Positions 42,215 through 53,029 of a stretch of DNA of 64,000 nucleotides are shown here, one piece after another (the stretch's first letter is position 1; each line of letters opens with the position of its first letter). The notes beneath the pieces were generated by a model. It made no database searches and was not told where the DNA came from. It saw nothing but the letters and a program-made list of their open reading frames with translations. Origin of the DNA: Myotis daubentonii. Taxonomy: Eukaryota; Chordata; Mammalia; Chiroptera; Vespertilionidae. A program made the translations under genes and the position numbers. Location: positions 68,097,754-68,161,753 of the forward strand of contig NC_081847.1 in assembly GCF_963259705.1 (NCBI RefSeq), written 5' to 3'.

Positions 42215-42473
42215 CTTCTTCTTCTTCTTTTTTTTAATTTTCACCCGAGGATATTTTTTCATTGCTTTTAGAGTGGAAGGGAGGGGTGGGGGGGGGGGGA
42301 GAGAGAGAAACATCAATGTGAGAGAAACAGATGGATCGGTTGCCTCCCACACAATGCCCCTACTGAGCTGGGGATGGAGCCTGCAACCAAAGTACATGCC
42401 CTTGACTGGGAATCAAACATGTGACCCTTTGATGTGTGCGCTGACGCTCTAACCAGGAGAAAAACTAGCCAGG
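42215..42473 (-). mobile_element. VES-related SINE (variant)
   Basis: Same variant tail (TCACCCGAGGATATTTTTTCATTGC) as the 35295 copy. The target duplication CCAGAGCCCTGCTCTT at 42199-42214 and 42474-42489 is perfect over 16 bp. Confidence 0.9.
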
Positions 42474-42654
42474 CCAGAGCCCTGCTCTTGACCATCATGT
42501 TGTACCATTCAGTGGGGTGCCAGCTGAGAACACAGAAAGGGAGTGAATGATTCTGACGGGGAGAGTCGGCCTCTGCCTTGCCTTGGTTGAGTTGGACCTT
42601 CAGAGAGGAGGAGTTCTTGGCCAGCAGAGGAGCTGGCCTGGTCATTCTCTGGAG

Positions 42655-42705
42655 CAGCGGTTGCCTACCTGTCGGACCTCACGGACCACCAGTTGGCGAC
42701 TGCTG
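42655..42705. mobile_element. 51-bp hAT miniature element
   Basis: CAGCGGTTGCC at the left and GGCGACTGCTG at the right are inverted repeats, with CTCTGGAG (42647-42654) and CTCTAGAG (42706-42713) as target duplication. The interior is GGACCTCACGGACCACCAG. It is far too small to encode anything and would need transposase in trans. Confidence 0.85.
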
Positions 42706-42879
42706 CTCTAGAGCATTCGTTAGCAGGGGGGTATGCCACCTGGTCTAGTTAGTAGCCCCAGAGCTGGTCAATAGCAGGTTAGTAGCACCTGTGTACTGTC
42801 ACAGAGTATGGGCCAGCTCTTGAATTAGATGTAAATTAAAGAAGAATAGGAACAGTCTCTCATTAATTACTCAAGTCCT

Positions 42880-43610
42880 AAATCTTTATTGAGTATCTCC
42901 TGTGTGCTGTACTGGGTCCTGGGGACACAGGAGTGAACAAAAATGAAAAGAAAAAAAAAATTCCTGCCCTGGTGGAGCCGGTGTTCTAATGGGGGCCAGA
43001 GACAGAATAAGAACACAGTGAGCAGGGCCATTCCAGGTTTTCGTACCTACCAGGATGGTGACGAAGCAGGGAGGGTGGTGGGGGTAATGAAGAGTTGGGT
43101 GCTCATGGATGATGTGCAGAAGCCAGGGATGCGACTTTGGGAGAAGCGAGTTCTCACAGGAGGAAACTGCAAGAGCCAAGGCTGGGAGGTGGGAAGGAAC
43201 TTGGTAAGTTTGAGGTGCAGGAGGTGTTGGGGTGGAGGGAGGGAAGGTGACGAGGTGAGGAAGGTCATGGCACAGCATGGCAGGCCTGGCAGGTGAAGGT
43301 GAGGAGCAGGGGCTTCCTCCAGGTGCAGCTGGCAGCTGTGGAGAAAGCAGGGCAGAAGAGTGCTTGATCCATGTTTTAAAAGATGCCAGGGAGGTCAGAA
43401 TGTGGAGGCTGGACCGTAGGACTAGCCAGACTGGTTAGATGGCTACTGGTCAACTGTCAGTGATCAGCAGGTGGTGATAAAGCTGGCTCAGTCTTGAATT
43501 GGAGGTGGAGTGATGTGGGAGGTGAGGCTTTTCAGTGGAGGGACCATTGCTGTAACCTGGAAGGCTTCCTGGAGGAGGTAGAGACTTTCAGGTTGGGCGT
43601 GACAGCCTTG
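42880..43610. repeat. Ancient ~1 kb repeat family, long diverged copy
   Basis: TTTATTGAGTATCTCCTGTGTGCTGTACTGGGTCCTGGGGACACAGGAGTGAAC, GGGGGCCAGAGACAGAATAAGAAC and later GGAAGGCTTCCTGGAGGAGG. Confidence 0.55.
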
Positions 43611-43844
43611 GGGACATTCCAGTGTAGGAATCCCATAAGCGAGTTCATGTAAAGGGCAGGAGATAGGCTTATGTGATCTCCCTCCAACACTGAAAGGTCA
43701 CCGATGAGCTTGGAGTTGTCCCTGGAATTTCAAAGCTAGAAAAGGAATTAAGGGTCAAAGGTTTGGGCCCCCTCTTGAAAGGGGGGCAAGAAGGCAGCTC
43801 AGGGAAAGTCAGGACATCCAGGCAGAGGAGCGTTGAGGCTGTTA

Positions 43845-43960
43845 GCACGGGCCCTGGCAGGACCACAGGCCTGTCACTGACCCTCCCTGGGCCCCCGTTT
43901 CCTTAGGCATCAAGTAGGGTTACAGTGAGGTGCAAACTGAGTGTGCCAGTGGCCTGGCAA
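43845..43960 (+). repeat. MIR SINE fragment
   Basis: CACTGACCCTCCCTGGGCCCCCGTTTCCTTAGGC. Heavily diverged. Confidence 0.6.
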
Positions 43961-44590
43961 GTTGGAACAGTGGGTACCGTTCCAGGGCCTGATGCCCTGT
44001 GCCAGGGCCAAGAGCAGCTTGGTTTGCAAGGCGGTGTTTCTGGGTGAGAACAGAGTTGTTTGAGGAAGGCAATGAGGGGGGACGAAGGGGGGCTCTTTCT
44101 CTTTTCTCTCTGGGGAGATCATTGAGAGAGTGGGCACACAGAGGCGGGGAACAGAGACGGAGCTGTGGGCCTCTTTTTTTGGGGGGTAGGGAGGGGTGAG
44201 GGAGCTAGGTCAGCTGTATGGGCCACTTAATACCCATGAACTTGCAATTAAATGAGGAAGTGGGAGACAAGGGGGTGGTTAAAGGGGATATTGTTCATAG
44301 CTCCGGAGAGGAGGGCGGCTGGAGCCCTGGGGAAATGGCCAGCCTCCAACATGAATGGGCTGCAGTGTCCTGGGGGGAGCAGGGGGCTGTCATTTGGCCC
44401 TTTGTCCTGCTCTGCTGGACCCAGCCACAAAGGCCAGCTTGATTCCCATTTGGCTTCTTCAGGGGGGAGATGGGACCCAGCTTGGCCAACCTCCCAGGGC
44501 CCCTGGCAAAGAGGTCCCTTTGGGAATGGGAATGGGAGCGATGACAGAATGTGGGGACTCTCTAGAAATCCCTTCCTCACCGTGATCAAA
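43961..44590. other. Intron 1 unique sequence
   Basis: GC-rich, no exon or repeat recognised. A 24-bp near-identical block shared with 46282-46305 lies at 44220-44243. Confidence 0.35.
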
Positions 44591-44594
44591 CATT

Positions 44595-44860
44595 TTTATT
44601 CATAACATTTTTTTGATTAAAAAATTTTAGGCATATCTTGTGTGCAAAATTCACAATATTAAGTGTATAGCCTGATGAATTTTTACATATGATTTATCTT
44701 TATAACCATTACCCACATCAGATAGTAAATATTGCCAGCATCCTAGTCAGCATCCCCCAAAGTAACCACTCCGATTTCTATCATTAAATATTACTTTTGC
44801 CTGTTTTTGAACTTTATGTAAAATTGAATCATACAGTATATGCTCTTATGTATTAAATTA
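44595..44860 (-). repeat. Old L1 3' region
   Basis: TTGTGTGCAAAATTCACAATATTAAGTGTATAGCC, ATAACCATTACCCACATCAGATAG and AACTTTATGTAAAATTGAATCATACAG. Confidence 0.75.
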
Positions 44861-44974
44861 ATTAATTGTTAAAGTATAACTACATATGTGTATATAACTA
44901 TACAGTATATGTATATGTACATAAAAACTTTTATATGCATACCATATATTATTTATATATGTTATATATAATCA

Positions 44975-45370
44975 TTCCCGTGGCTCAAATGAAAAAGATA
45001 TGAATAATGCAGAGTGAGAAGTCAGTGCCCCAAGACTATGGACATAGACAGTAAAAAGATTGGTGGTTGCCAGGGGTGGAGCACATGGGAGTTTTAGGGC
45101 AGTGAAACTACTCTCTATGATACTGTAATGGTGGATGCATGTCATCATGCATTTGTCCAAACCATAGACTGTGTACCACCAAGAGTGAACCCTAATGCCA
45201 ACTATGGACTCTGGGTGATAATGATGTGTCCATGTAGATTCACAGATTGTAACAAATGACATTGGGGGATTATGCATGTACTAGTATGAGGGATATAAAG
45301 GAAATTTTGGTACCTTCTGCTCAATTTTGCTGTGAACCTAAAACTGCTCTAAAAAATTTAAATCTTAAAA
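44975..45370 (+). repeat. Old L1 3' end with poly-A
   Basis: AAGATTGGTGGTTGCCAGGGGTGG, GACTGTGTACCACCAAGAGTGAACCC, GGACTCTGGGTGATAATGATGTGTCC and AATTTTGCTGTGAACCTAAAACTGCTC, ending in an A-rich tail. It is a typical L1M-type terminus. Confidence 0.85.
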
Positions 45371-45374
45371 AAAA

Positions 45375-45769
45375 CAAAAAACCAAAAGAAGTCACCTCCC
45401 AGTTTCCTCCCCAAAGCCAGCCACTGGCCCTGGTTTCATAGGAGCCCTTCAGATGGTCTGTTCATGCTCCTTTTGTTACTTAAGTGGTAGCTCATTTGCT
45501 CACATTTCTGCACTTGGCTTTGTCCCTTTTCACCCTATGTCACGGATGTTGTTCCATAGCAGCACAGAATTCCATTGGATTTATGCACTGTGGTTTTGTT
45601 TCCTTTTAAGCTGGTCCCCTCTTGATGGACATTGAGGTTGTTCCCATCTTTTGCCATTAAAAATGATGTATGACAGACACAGGCCACTTCATACCTGTAA
45701 GTTTGTATAGTTGTAGGAATGGAATTTCAGGGTTAAAGGGTGGTATATACATGTGTAATTTATCTTTTC
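45375..45769 (-). repeat. Old L1 3' region
   Basis: GCACTGTGGTTTTGTTTCC and TTGATGGACATTGAGGTTGTTCCCATC are the minus-strand reading of an ancient L1. Confidence 0.65.
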
Positions 45770-45946
45770 TTTTTTAAAATTTTATTTATTGATTTGAGAG
45801 AGAGAGAGAGGAAGGGAGAGAGAAACATCGATTTGTTGTTCTACTTATTTATGCATTCACTGGTTGATATGCCCTGAATGGGGATCAAACCTGCAACCTT
45901 GGCTTATTAGGGTAATGCTCTAACCAACTGAGCTACCCAGCAAGGG
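45770..45946 (-). mobile_element. Older VES-like tRNA SINE
   Basis: GCCCTTGCTGGGTAGCTCAGTTGG on the minus strand resembles a tRNA head. The middle (ATTCAGGGCATATCAACCAGTGAATGC) and tail differ from the standard VES copies, so it may be an older or distinct bat SINE subfamily. Confidence 0.75.
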
Positions 45947-46224
45947 CCCATTTGTAATTTTCCATTCATTTTTAATTACATGACAGATATGAATGGAATT
46001 TCCTTGTAGAAAATCAAACCATTACAGATGAGGTAACCCCCCACCTTCCTATTCCTCTACCTTCCATTGCTCTTGTTATTAGTCTGCTGTGCAGCCTTCC
46101 AGATCTTTCCCTGTGTGTTCTTGCCATTGACATACATAAATATGGGCCAGTGGAAACGACAGGACATGTTTTTAAGTGTGCATTTGTTTAAATAAAGACA
46201 TCAAACTGAGGCCACAGGGGCAGG

Positions 46225-46330
46225 TGCTTAAAGCTACAGGCTCTGGAGCCACGCTCCTGGGTTTGAATTCTAGCTCAGTGGGCCACTTAATACCCACGAA
46301 CTTAATCCCCTTACCTGCTGTCTGAGGGTA
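46225..46330 (+). repeat. MIR SINE fragment
   Basis: GTGCTTAAAGCTACAGGCTCTGGAGCCACGC and GGGTTTGAATTCTAGCTCAG. Confidence 0.8.
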
Positions 46331-46884
46331 AATGACTGTGGACACCTAGCATTTTGCAGCTGGCTTTGCTCGCTGACTGTAGGTCTGGGTGATCGTTTAA
46401 TGCTGTTTTACACAGTTTCAGCTCATTCTTTCTAACTTATGCCTACTGTTTTATAGGATGATTATAATGGAGTTTAATCCATTCTTCTCTTGATGGGCAT
46501 CTAGGTGGTTCTTTCTTTTCTTTTTTTAAAAAATATTTATTGTTGAGATTATTACAGATGTCCCTCTTCTTTCCTCCCATTACCTCCCTCCACCCAGTTC
46601 CTGTCCCGCCCCAGGCCTTTGCTACCCTATTGTTTGTGTGCATAGGTAAGGCATATCTCCATATAAGATCTTTGTTTAATCCCCGCCCCCCCCTTCCCCT
46701 CTGAGAATCGACAGTCTGTTCCATTTCCATGCCTCTGATTCTGCCACCAGTTTATTCTGTTCATTAGATTTCTTATTTGTTTATTTTGCCTTTTAGATTG
46801 AATTATTGATAGGTATGTATTTGTTGCTGTTTTGTTGTTCATATTTTTGATCCTTTTCTTTTTCTTCTTCTTCCTCTTCTTAAA

Positions 46885-47530
46885 GAATACCCTTCTCATA
46901 TAATACTGGTTTGGTGGTGATGAACTCCTGTGAAGCTCTTTATCTGACTTTCAATTCTAAATGATAGATTTGCTGGGTAGAGTAATCTTGATTGTAGGTC
47001 CTTGCTATTCATTACTTTGAATATTTCTTGCCACTCCCTTCTGGCCTACATACTTTGAATATTTCTTGCCACTCCCTTCTGGCCTGCATAGTTTCTGTTG
47101 AGAAATCAGTTGACAGTCGTATGGGCATTCCCTTGTAGGTAACTAACTGCTTTCCTCTTGCTGCTTTTAAGATTCTCTCTTTGTCTTTTGCCCTTGACAT
47201 TTTAATTATGGTGTGTCTTGGTGTGGTCCTCTTTGGATTCCTTTTGTTTGGGGTTCTCTGTGCTTCCTGGACTTGTAAGTCTATTTCCTTCACCAGGGAG
47301 GGGAAGTTTTCTGTCATTATTTCTTCAAATAGGTTTTCAATATCTTGCTCTCTCTCTTCTTCTGGCACCCCCATAATGTGAATGTTGGTACGCTTGAAGT
47401 TGTCCCAGAGGCTCCTTACACTATCTTCATATTTTTGATTCTTTTTTCTTTTTGCTCTTCTGGTTGGGTGTTTTTTGATTCCTCAGATTTCAAATCGTTG
47501 ATTTGATTCTCAGAATCTTCTACTCTACTG
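46885..47530 (-). pseudogene. HAL1 ORF1 remnant, frame-broken
   Basis: Homologous to the intact ORF1 at 21141-21989. Two lesions are visible. A 17-nt deletion at about 46929 removes the block that encodes the end of the intact protein. A 39-bp tandem duplication (47015-47092, with the unit TACTTTGAATATTTCTTGCC...) alters the RREW region. The RRM-like part (47012-47374) is still open for 120 codons, with PNKRNPKRTTPRH and IRLSTDFSTE. It is a dead copy. Confidence 0.88.
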
Positions 47531-47546
47531 TTAAATCCCTGTATAG

Positions 47547-47613
47547 CAAGCACGTCAAACTCATTTATTTAAACGAGGCATGTGGCCCACCGGTTGCAAG
47601 TTTGACATACTTG
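47547..47613. mobile_element. 67-bp hAT miniature element
   Basis: CAAGCACGTCAAACTCAT at the left and GCAAGTTTGACATACTTG at the right are inverted repeats. It is absent from the homologous region of the 20763 HAL1 copy, which defines the insertion. The flanking octamers are poorly matched. Confidence 0.78.
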
Positions 47614-48339
47614 CCATATATTATTCTTTACTTCAGCCAGTGTATTCTTAATTTCTGACTGGTCCTTTTCCATTTTTGTTGGAGGTTTCTAGAAGATTCT
47701 TGAGTAACCTTATAACTGTGGTTTTGAACTCTATACCCAGTAGTTTGCTTTCTTCCATTTGTGACATGTTTCTTCATCTCTGCATTTTGGCTGCTTCCCT
47801 GTGTTTATTTCCATGCATTGGGTAGAGCTGCTATGTCTCCTTGAGTTGGTAGAGTGGCCTTGTGTAGTAGGTGTTCTGTAGGGCCCAGTAGGTCAGCCTC
47901 CCCAGTCACCTGAGCTGGGTGCACCTCTTTGTGGGCTGTGAGCACAGTCTTGTTGTAGTTGAGACTTGATTGCTATTAGTGTCACTGGGAGGAATGGACC
48001 TCCAGGCCAATTGGCTGTGAGGACCAGCTGCGACACCAGTGGGAGAACTGCTGTGCAGGAGACACCTCCTCCTCCCTATGGAGCAGGACTTGCTTCAGTG
48101 GGGCTTTGGTGCTCACTGAGTCTGCCCTTTAAGTGTGTTGCTTATGGATGTGTAGATTTGTAATCTGGTATGGTTTGACACTGACCACTGGGTACACTGG
48201 CTCATGGGTTTCCAGGGAGGTGCAAAGTCAGCAACTGCTTGGGGCCACCCAGTAGGAGGTACAGAGAGATCTGCAGATTCTTCCTCTTTATTGGGTTTGG
48301 AAGTGCCCAGATGAGGCCCAGCTATGAAGCAAGGCAGGC

Positions 48340-48372
48340 TGGTGCTGGTGCTGGTGCTGGTGCTGGTGCTGG
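48340..48372. repeat. (GGTGCT)n tandem repeat
   Basis: Five to six units of a 6-bp repeat inside the HAL1 5'UTR. Confidence 0.92.
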
Positions 48373-49212
48373 GTCTTGGCTTCTTATTGACTGGTTTGTG
48401 CCTCTCTGACCCAGCTGCAGCTTATTTGAGAGGTTTTAGCCTGAGCAAGGACAGGCCATTCATATGCAAAAGCCATTGTACACAGCTTGGGTGAGGTTGT
48501 AAATTGGATGAGGCGGGGTCTTAGAGAATCACCAGGGTGGAGCAAAGAGAAATGGATGCCAGTCAGCCCTGTGATAGACCACGTAGGTCCCAGCCTAGGA
48601 ACAATGATCCCGGGGAGCACTTCCATCTGGGAGAAAGCTGTTCCAAGTTACTTCCCTGATGCCAGACAATCCAGTTCCTCCTCGTATGTGTCTGTGTTCC
48701 CCAGAGCCTCATCCTAGTGCTGGAGCTTAGAGGAAGCAAGACCTTGTAAGTTCAGTTTGGTGCTGGCCTTTTAAGAGGAACAGCTGGGTCTCCAGCAGCC
48801 TCTGTGTCACTGAGTTCTAATCGCACTGGTTTTTATAGCCTGTAGTTCTTACTGCCCTTAGGGACTTCTTTTCCCAGCTCTGGGATCCTGGGCTGGGGGT
48901 CTGGTGTGGGGCTGGGACCCCTTACTCTTCTGGGTAGCCTACGCAGAGATGATCTCCCTCCCAATTAAAAAAGCGTCCCACGTGGGTGCCAGACCAGCCT
49001 GGTCCATGCCTCCGCACCTCCTACCAGTCTCAGTGTGCCTTTTCTTTACTTCTCTAGTTGTGAGACTTCCATTCAGCCAGCTTTCCTGCGGTTCTGGATG
49101 ATATTTGTTCTGTATTTTAGTTGTAATTTTGATGTGGTTGTGGGAGGTGGCAGGTACAGGCATTTACTACACCGCCGTCGCCATCTTCAAATCTCTCTCT
49201 GGGTGGTTCTTT

Positions 49213-50220
49213 TTTTTTTTTTTTTTTTAATAATTCTTTATTGTTGAAAGTATTACATATATTCCCTCCCCCCCCCCCACCCCCCATTGACTCCCTCCAG
49301 CCTGCCTGCCTCCCCTACCCCAGGCCTTCAGTACCCTATTGTCTGTGTCCATGGGTTATGCATATATGCATATAAGGTCCTGGTTGATTATCTCTCACCC
49401 GCTCTCCCCTACCTTCACTCTGAGATTCCACACTCTGTTCCATGCTCCCGTGTCTCTGGATCCATTTCGTTCATAAGTTTATTTTGTTACTTAGATTTCA
49501 CAGATGAGTGCGATAATGTGATACTTGTCTTTCTCTGACTGACTTACTTCACTTAGCACGATACTCTCCAGGGCCCTCTATGCTATCTCAAAGCGTAAGA
49601 GATCCTTCCTTTTTACTGCTGCATAGTATTCCATGGTGTAGATGTACCACAGCTTTTTTACCCACTCATCTACTGATGGGCACTTGGGCTGTTTCCAGAT
49701 CTTAGCTATTGTAAGTGGTGCTGCTATGAACATAGGAGTGCATACATTCTCTTTCATTGGTGCTTTAGATTTCTTAGGATATATTCCTAGAAGTGGGATC
49801 ACTGGGTCAAATGTTAGTTCCATATTTAATTTTTTGAGGAAACTCAATACTGTTTTCCATAATGGCTGCACCAGTCTGCATTCCCACCAGCAGTGTACTA
49901 GGATTCCCTTTTCTCCACATCCTTGCCAGCACTTGTCATTTGTTGATGGTAGCCATTCTGACAGATGTGAGGTGATACCTCATTGTCATTTTAATTTGCA
50001 TCTCTCTGATGATCAGTGACTTTGAACATTTTTTCATGTCTCTTGGCCATCTGTATGTCCTCTTTGGAGAAGTGTCTATTTAAGTCCTTTCCCCATTTTT
50101 TAATTGGATTGCTTGTCTTCCTTTTGTTAAGTTGTATATGTTTTGGATATTAACCCTTTATCAGATGTAGCATTGCCAAATATGTTTTCCCATACAGTGG
50201 GCTTTCTTTTCGTTTTGTGA
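49213..50220 (-). mobile_element. L1 retrotransposon, 5'-truncated
   Basis: 3'UTR from the T-run near 49211, then ORF2 end (49578-49871 in one frame) and further ORF2 remnants to 50220. It is bounded by GGTGGTTCTTTTT at 49202 and 50221, which also bounds the HAL1 copy at 46504. Confidence 0.9.
49578..50205 (-). pseudogene. L1 ORF2p C-terminal remnant
   Basis: Contains [32 protein letters not shown] and [20 protein letters not shown]. Homology continues towards 50205 with interrupted frames. No endonuclease or RT catalytic motifs remain. Confidence 0.88.
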
Positions 50221-50242
50221 GGTGGTTCTTTTTCTTCCATAT

Positions 50243-50439
50243 CAGGAGTTCTCAACCTCTGCACTATTGACAGTTGGGCTGTGTAGTTCTTTGATGTGGG
50301 GGGCAGCCCTGTGCATGGTAGGTGTGCTGAGCAGCATCTCTGGCCTCCCTACCTACTAGATGCCAGTAGCACTTCCATCCCCAGTTGTGACAACCAAAGT
50401 GACTCCAGACATTGCCAACTGTAGTGCTGAGAAGTACTG
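50243..50439 (-). mobile_element. MER5A
   Basis: CAGGAGTTCTCAACCTCTGC, GCACTATTGACAGTTGGGC, GCAGCATCTCTGGCCTCCC and GTTGTGACAACCAAAGTGACTCC. Full length, 197 bp. Confidence 0.9.
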
Positions 50440-50769
50440 CAGGAAGCACCCTTTTCCAGGTCACCATTACTGTATTCCCATTCCACAGAGAAGGAAAAGG
50501 GGGCTCAGAGAGGTTGAGACATTTGCTTGAGGTCACAGTGAATACATGGCAGGATTTGCATTCATGCTTCTTGCCATTTTTTTGGGAACTGTGCCAGGCA
50601 CACTTCTAGGCTGAGCTGGGTCTTTAGTGGGTGACAGCACAGACCCGAGCCCCTGCCCTCACAGACCTAGCATTCTTGTGGGAGTGACATACAGTCAGGC
50701 TGTCACCCAGTAGATACTTTATGTATCATGTGGGGTGTGGTAGGTGAGAGCAAGGAGATAGAGAATCAC

Positions 50770-51010
50770 AGTAACGATGCCGCCTGCTATTTGATGATAT
50801 TTTACAGCAATAACTGATGTGTACTGAAGGTTTCAGTACATTCGTTATCATTCTAAAGAGTTTCACACGACTCACTTGTTGAATCCCCACCAAAAAACCC
50901 TATGAGACACCGTTAGTTTTATTCCGGATTGCAGATGGGGAAACTGAGGCACAGAGGGGGGAAGTCTTTTGCTAGGAAGTGGCAGCGTTGGTCCTAGAAC
51001 CTGGGCTGCT
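50770..51010 (-). repeat. MIR SINE
   Basis: TTGCAGATGGGGAAACTGAGGCACAGAGGGGGG and a long diverged left half (GAAGGTTTCAGTACATTCG). Confidence 0.88.
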
Positions 51011-51379
51011 AAACTCATAACCACACTGCTGCCCATCCTTCATGTCCACTCTTGGTCCCTACTTCCTGGGTGGTTGTGAGGGCGAGAGTAAACATGAAAA
51101 CTTTTATAGCAATTTAGCAGAGTAATTTCATGCCAGTTTAGTCCAATATTAAAAAAAAAATTAGGCTTATTGCCTCTCTTTTTACTGTTTTTCTAATCAT
51201 TTATTTTTATTGCATTGTACAAAAGCATTAATTTCAAATGGATCGGAAATTACAGGGAAAAAATTGTGCTTCCCTACATAGTTGGAGGAATGCTGTGTTA
51301 GGGCAGGGAATATGCTGAGAGCAGACCCTGGCTCATAGCAAGTCCTGGGTGAATGTGAAGTTCATTATTGATCACATAT

Positions 51380-52650
51380 TCTGACATAGGTTCTCTTCAT
51401 ACAAGCTCCTTGCCCCTGGGGGCCAGGACAAGCTGGGGGATCTTCTTCCCTTTAAATGGGTGAAAAAATTGAGGCCCAGGCAGGTTGGGTACTTAGGATT
51501 GGCTGCAGGGTCTGGATGCTCGGCAAGGGGCGGGGGGCACCTTTCTCTTTGCTGACCCTGCCTGGGCCACGACTTTCACTGCCCTTTTCCAGCCTGTGCA
51601 GCCAGATAGGTCCTGATCTACAGGCCTCTCCTCTTGGAAGTGTGGTTGGCCAACAGACTGGAGCCCTGGCTAAGCAGGTCCTCGAGAGAGGCTGGGCTTC
51701 CCTGGGAGCCGTAGGTGGCTGGGGCCCCTCTTGGGGAACTGTCCCAGGTCTCTCATCAGCCCCTCTCTTTGTCTCCGTGGCCATGGCAACCTGGCTGGAT
51801 GCTTGGCACTCCCAGGCCCAGCCCCCAGCCTCATCAGCCTGCTTCCTCCTCCGCTGAGGTCGCTCTGGCAGGCTCCCGCCTGGCTGGGGAAGCTGCCCCC
51901 AGCCTCCCACTGATGGAGATTCCTGGGCAGGGCTGGCACTGCCTTGCTGTGTGGGAAGGTCCTCAAAGGAAGGGCCCTGCTGGGTCTCCTCTCTTCTTCC
52001 TGGACTCTTTGCTTCTGGGCTGGAGCGTTCTTGTTTTCATTCTTCAGCCTCCTTCTGGGGCTCTGTCAACCCAGGACTTTCCTTCCCCCTGCCCACCCTC
52101 CTGCTTTCCTTCCTGTCTTACTGTTTGTGCCTCTGTTTCTTTCCCACTGTCTCTCCCTCTCTGTCGGGCTTCTAATGCATCATTTGCAGGTTGGTCCTGC
52201 ATCTGAGAGTGGGGCTGGCTCGGAGTCTCCTACTGCAGGGCACCAGGAGGACCCTTCCATGCTCAGAGAAAGGACCACACTTTATAGGGGCTCAAGTGCA
52301 GAGAAGCTGTGGCTCCCACCCCCACCAGGCCAGTGAGTTCCTGCTGCTCCAAGTGGGGTGGGTGGGTCTTCCTATCCAGTGAGGGAGAGGAGGTCCTGTT
52401 GTCCCATGGCAGGGACCTTCTGGTGAGGGAGGGGGCTCCTGTACCCCAGGAACGTAATCTTCCCATTAGTGAGTAAGGAATCCAACCACCTAATGGGACG
52501 GTCCTCCTGGCTGGACCCTCTTGGGAGAGGTGGGCTGCTGAGGCCCCCTGTTCTGACATCTGAGCCCGCCACTGAAGGGCTTGGACTTGGAAAACCCAGG
52601 ATGTTTTCTTCCCTTGCCCCTGGGAGAGGGCCAGTTCCCACTGTGGGTCG
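51380..52650. other. Intron 1 unique, GC-rich
   Basis: Long overlapping open frames on both strands (for example 152 codons on minus at 51452-51910, 163 on plus at 51715-52206) result from GC-rich composition. None contains a domain I recognise or a clear exon structure. No repeat is seen. Confidence 0.4.
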
Positions 52651-53029
52651 TTAGAGTAATCATTTATTAATGGCCATAGCTGTTCCTATAGGTATGAATA
52701 AATAATGCTTCACTGCAGTGCCTGGACTTGTAGGATGCTCGGGGACCTTAGGGGGATCTAGATAAGAGTCATTCCAGTCTGGCCTTTGACTGGAGTCCAG
52801 AGAGAGGAAATGATTTGCCTGGCTGAGGTTTGCAAACTCATATGCTCACGGCTCTGAAAAGTCACACCAGGTGTGAGTCACACTACCCTCACTCACTACC
52901 TATTTTGTTTTTCTACTTTCACTATCAGCAAGGATATTGAGGAATAGATATCTGTAATCTCTGTGCCTCGATTTTTAATCTATAAAACGGAGATAATAAG
53001 AACATCTGTTTTATAGATTTTTTTTTAAA

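Larger units (their letters stand above)
46521..49201 (-). mobile_element. HAL1-type half-L1 retrotransposon, second copy
   Basis: Same order as the 20763 element on the minus strand: 5'UTR (about 47700-49201), ORF1 remnant and 3'UTR with T-run at 46521. ORF2 is again missing. Its 5'UTR is longer (about 1.5 kb against 0.6 kb). A 67-bp hAT miniature element (47547-47613) and a (GGTGCT)n tract lie inside. Confidence 0.85.
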
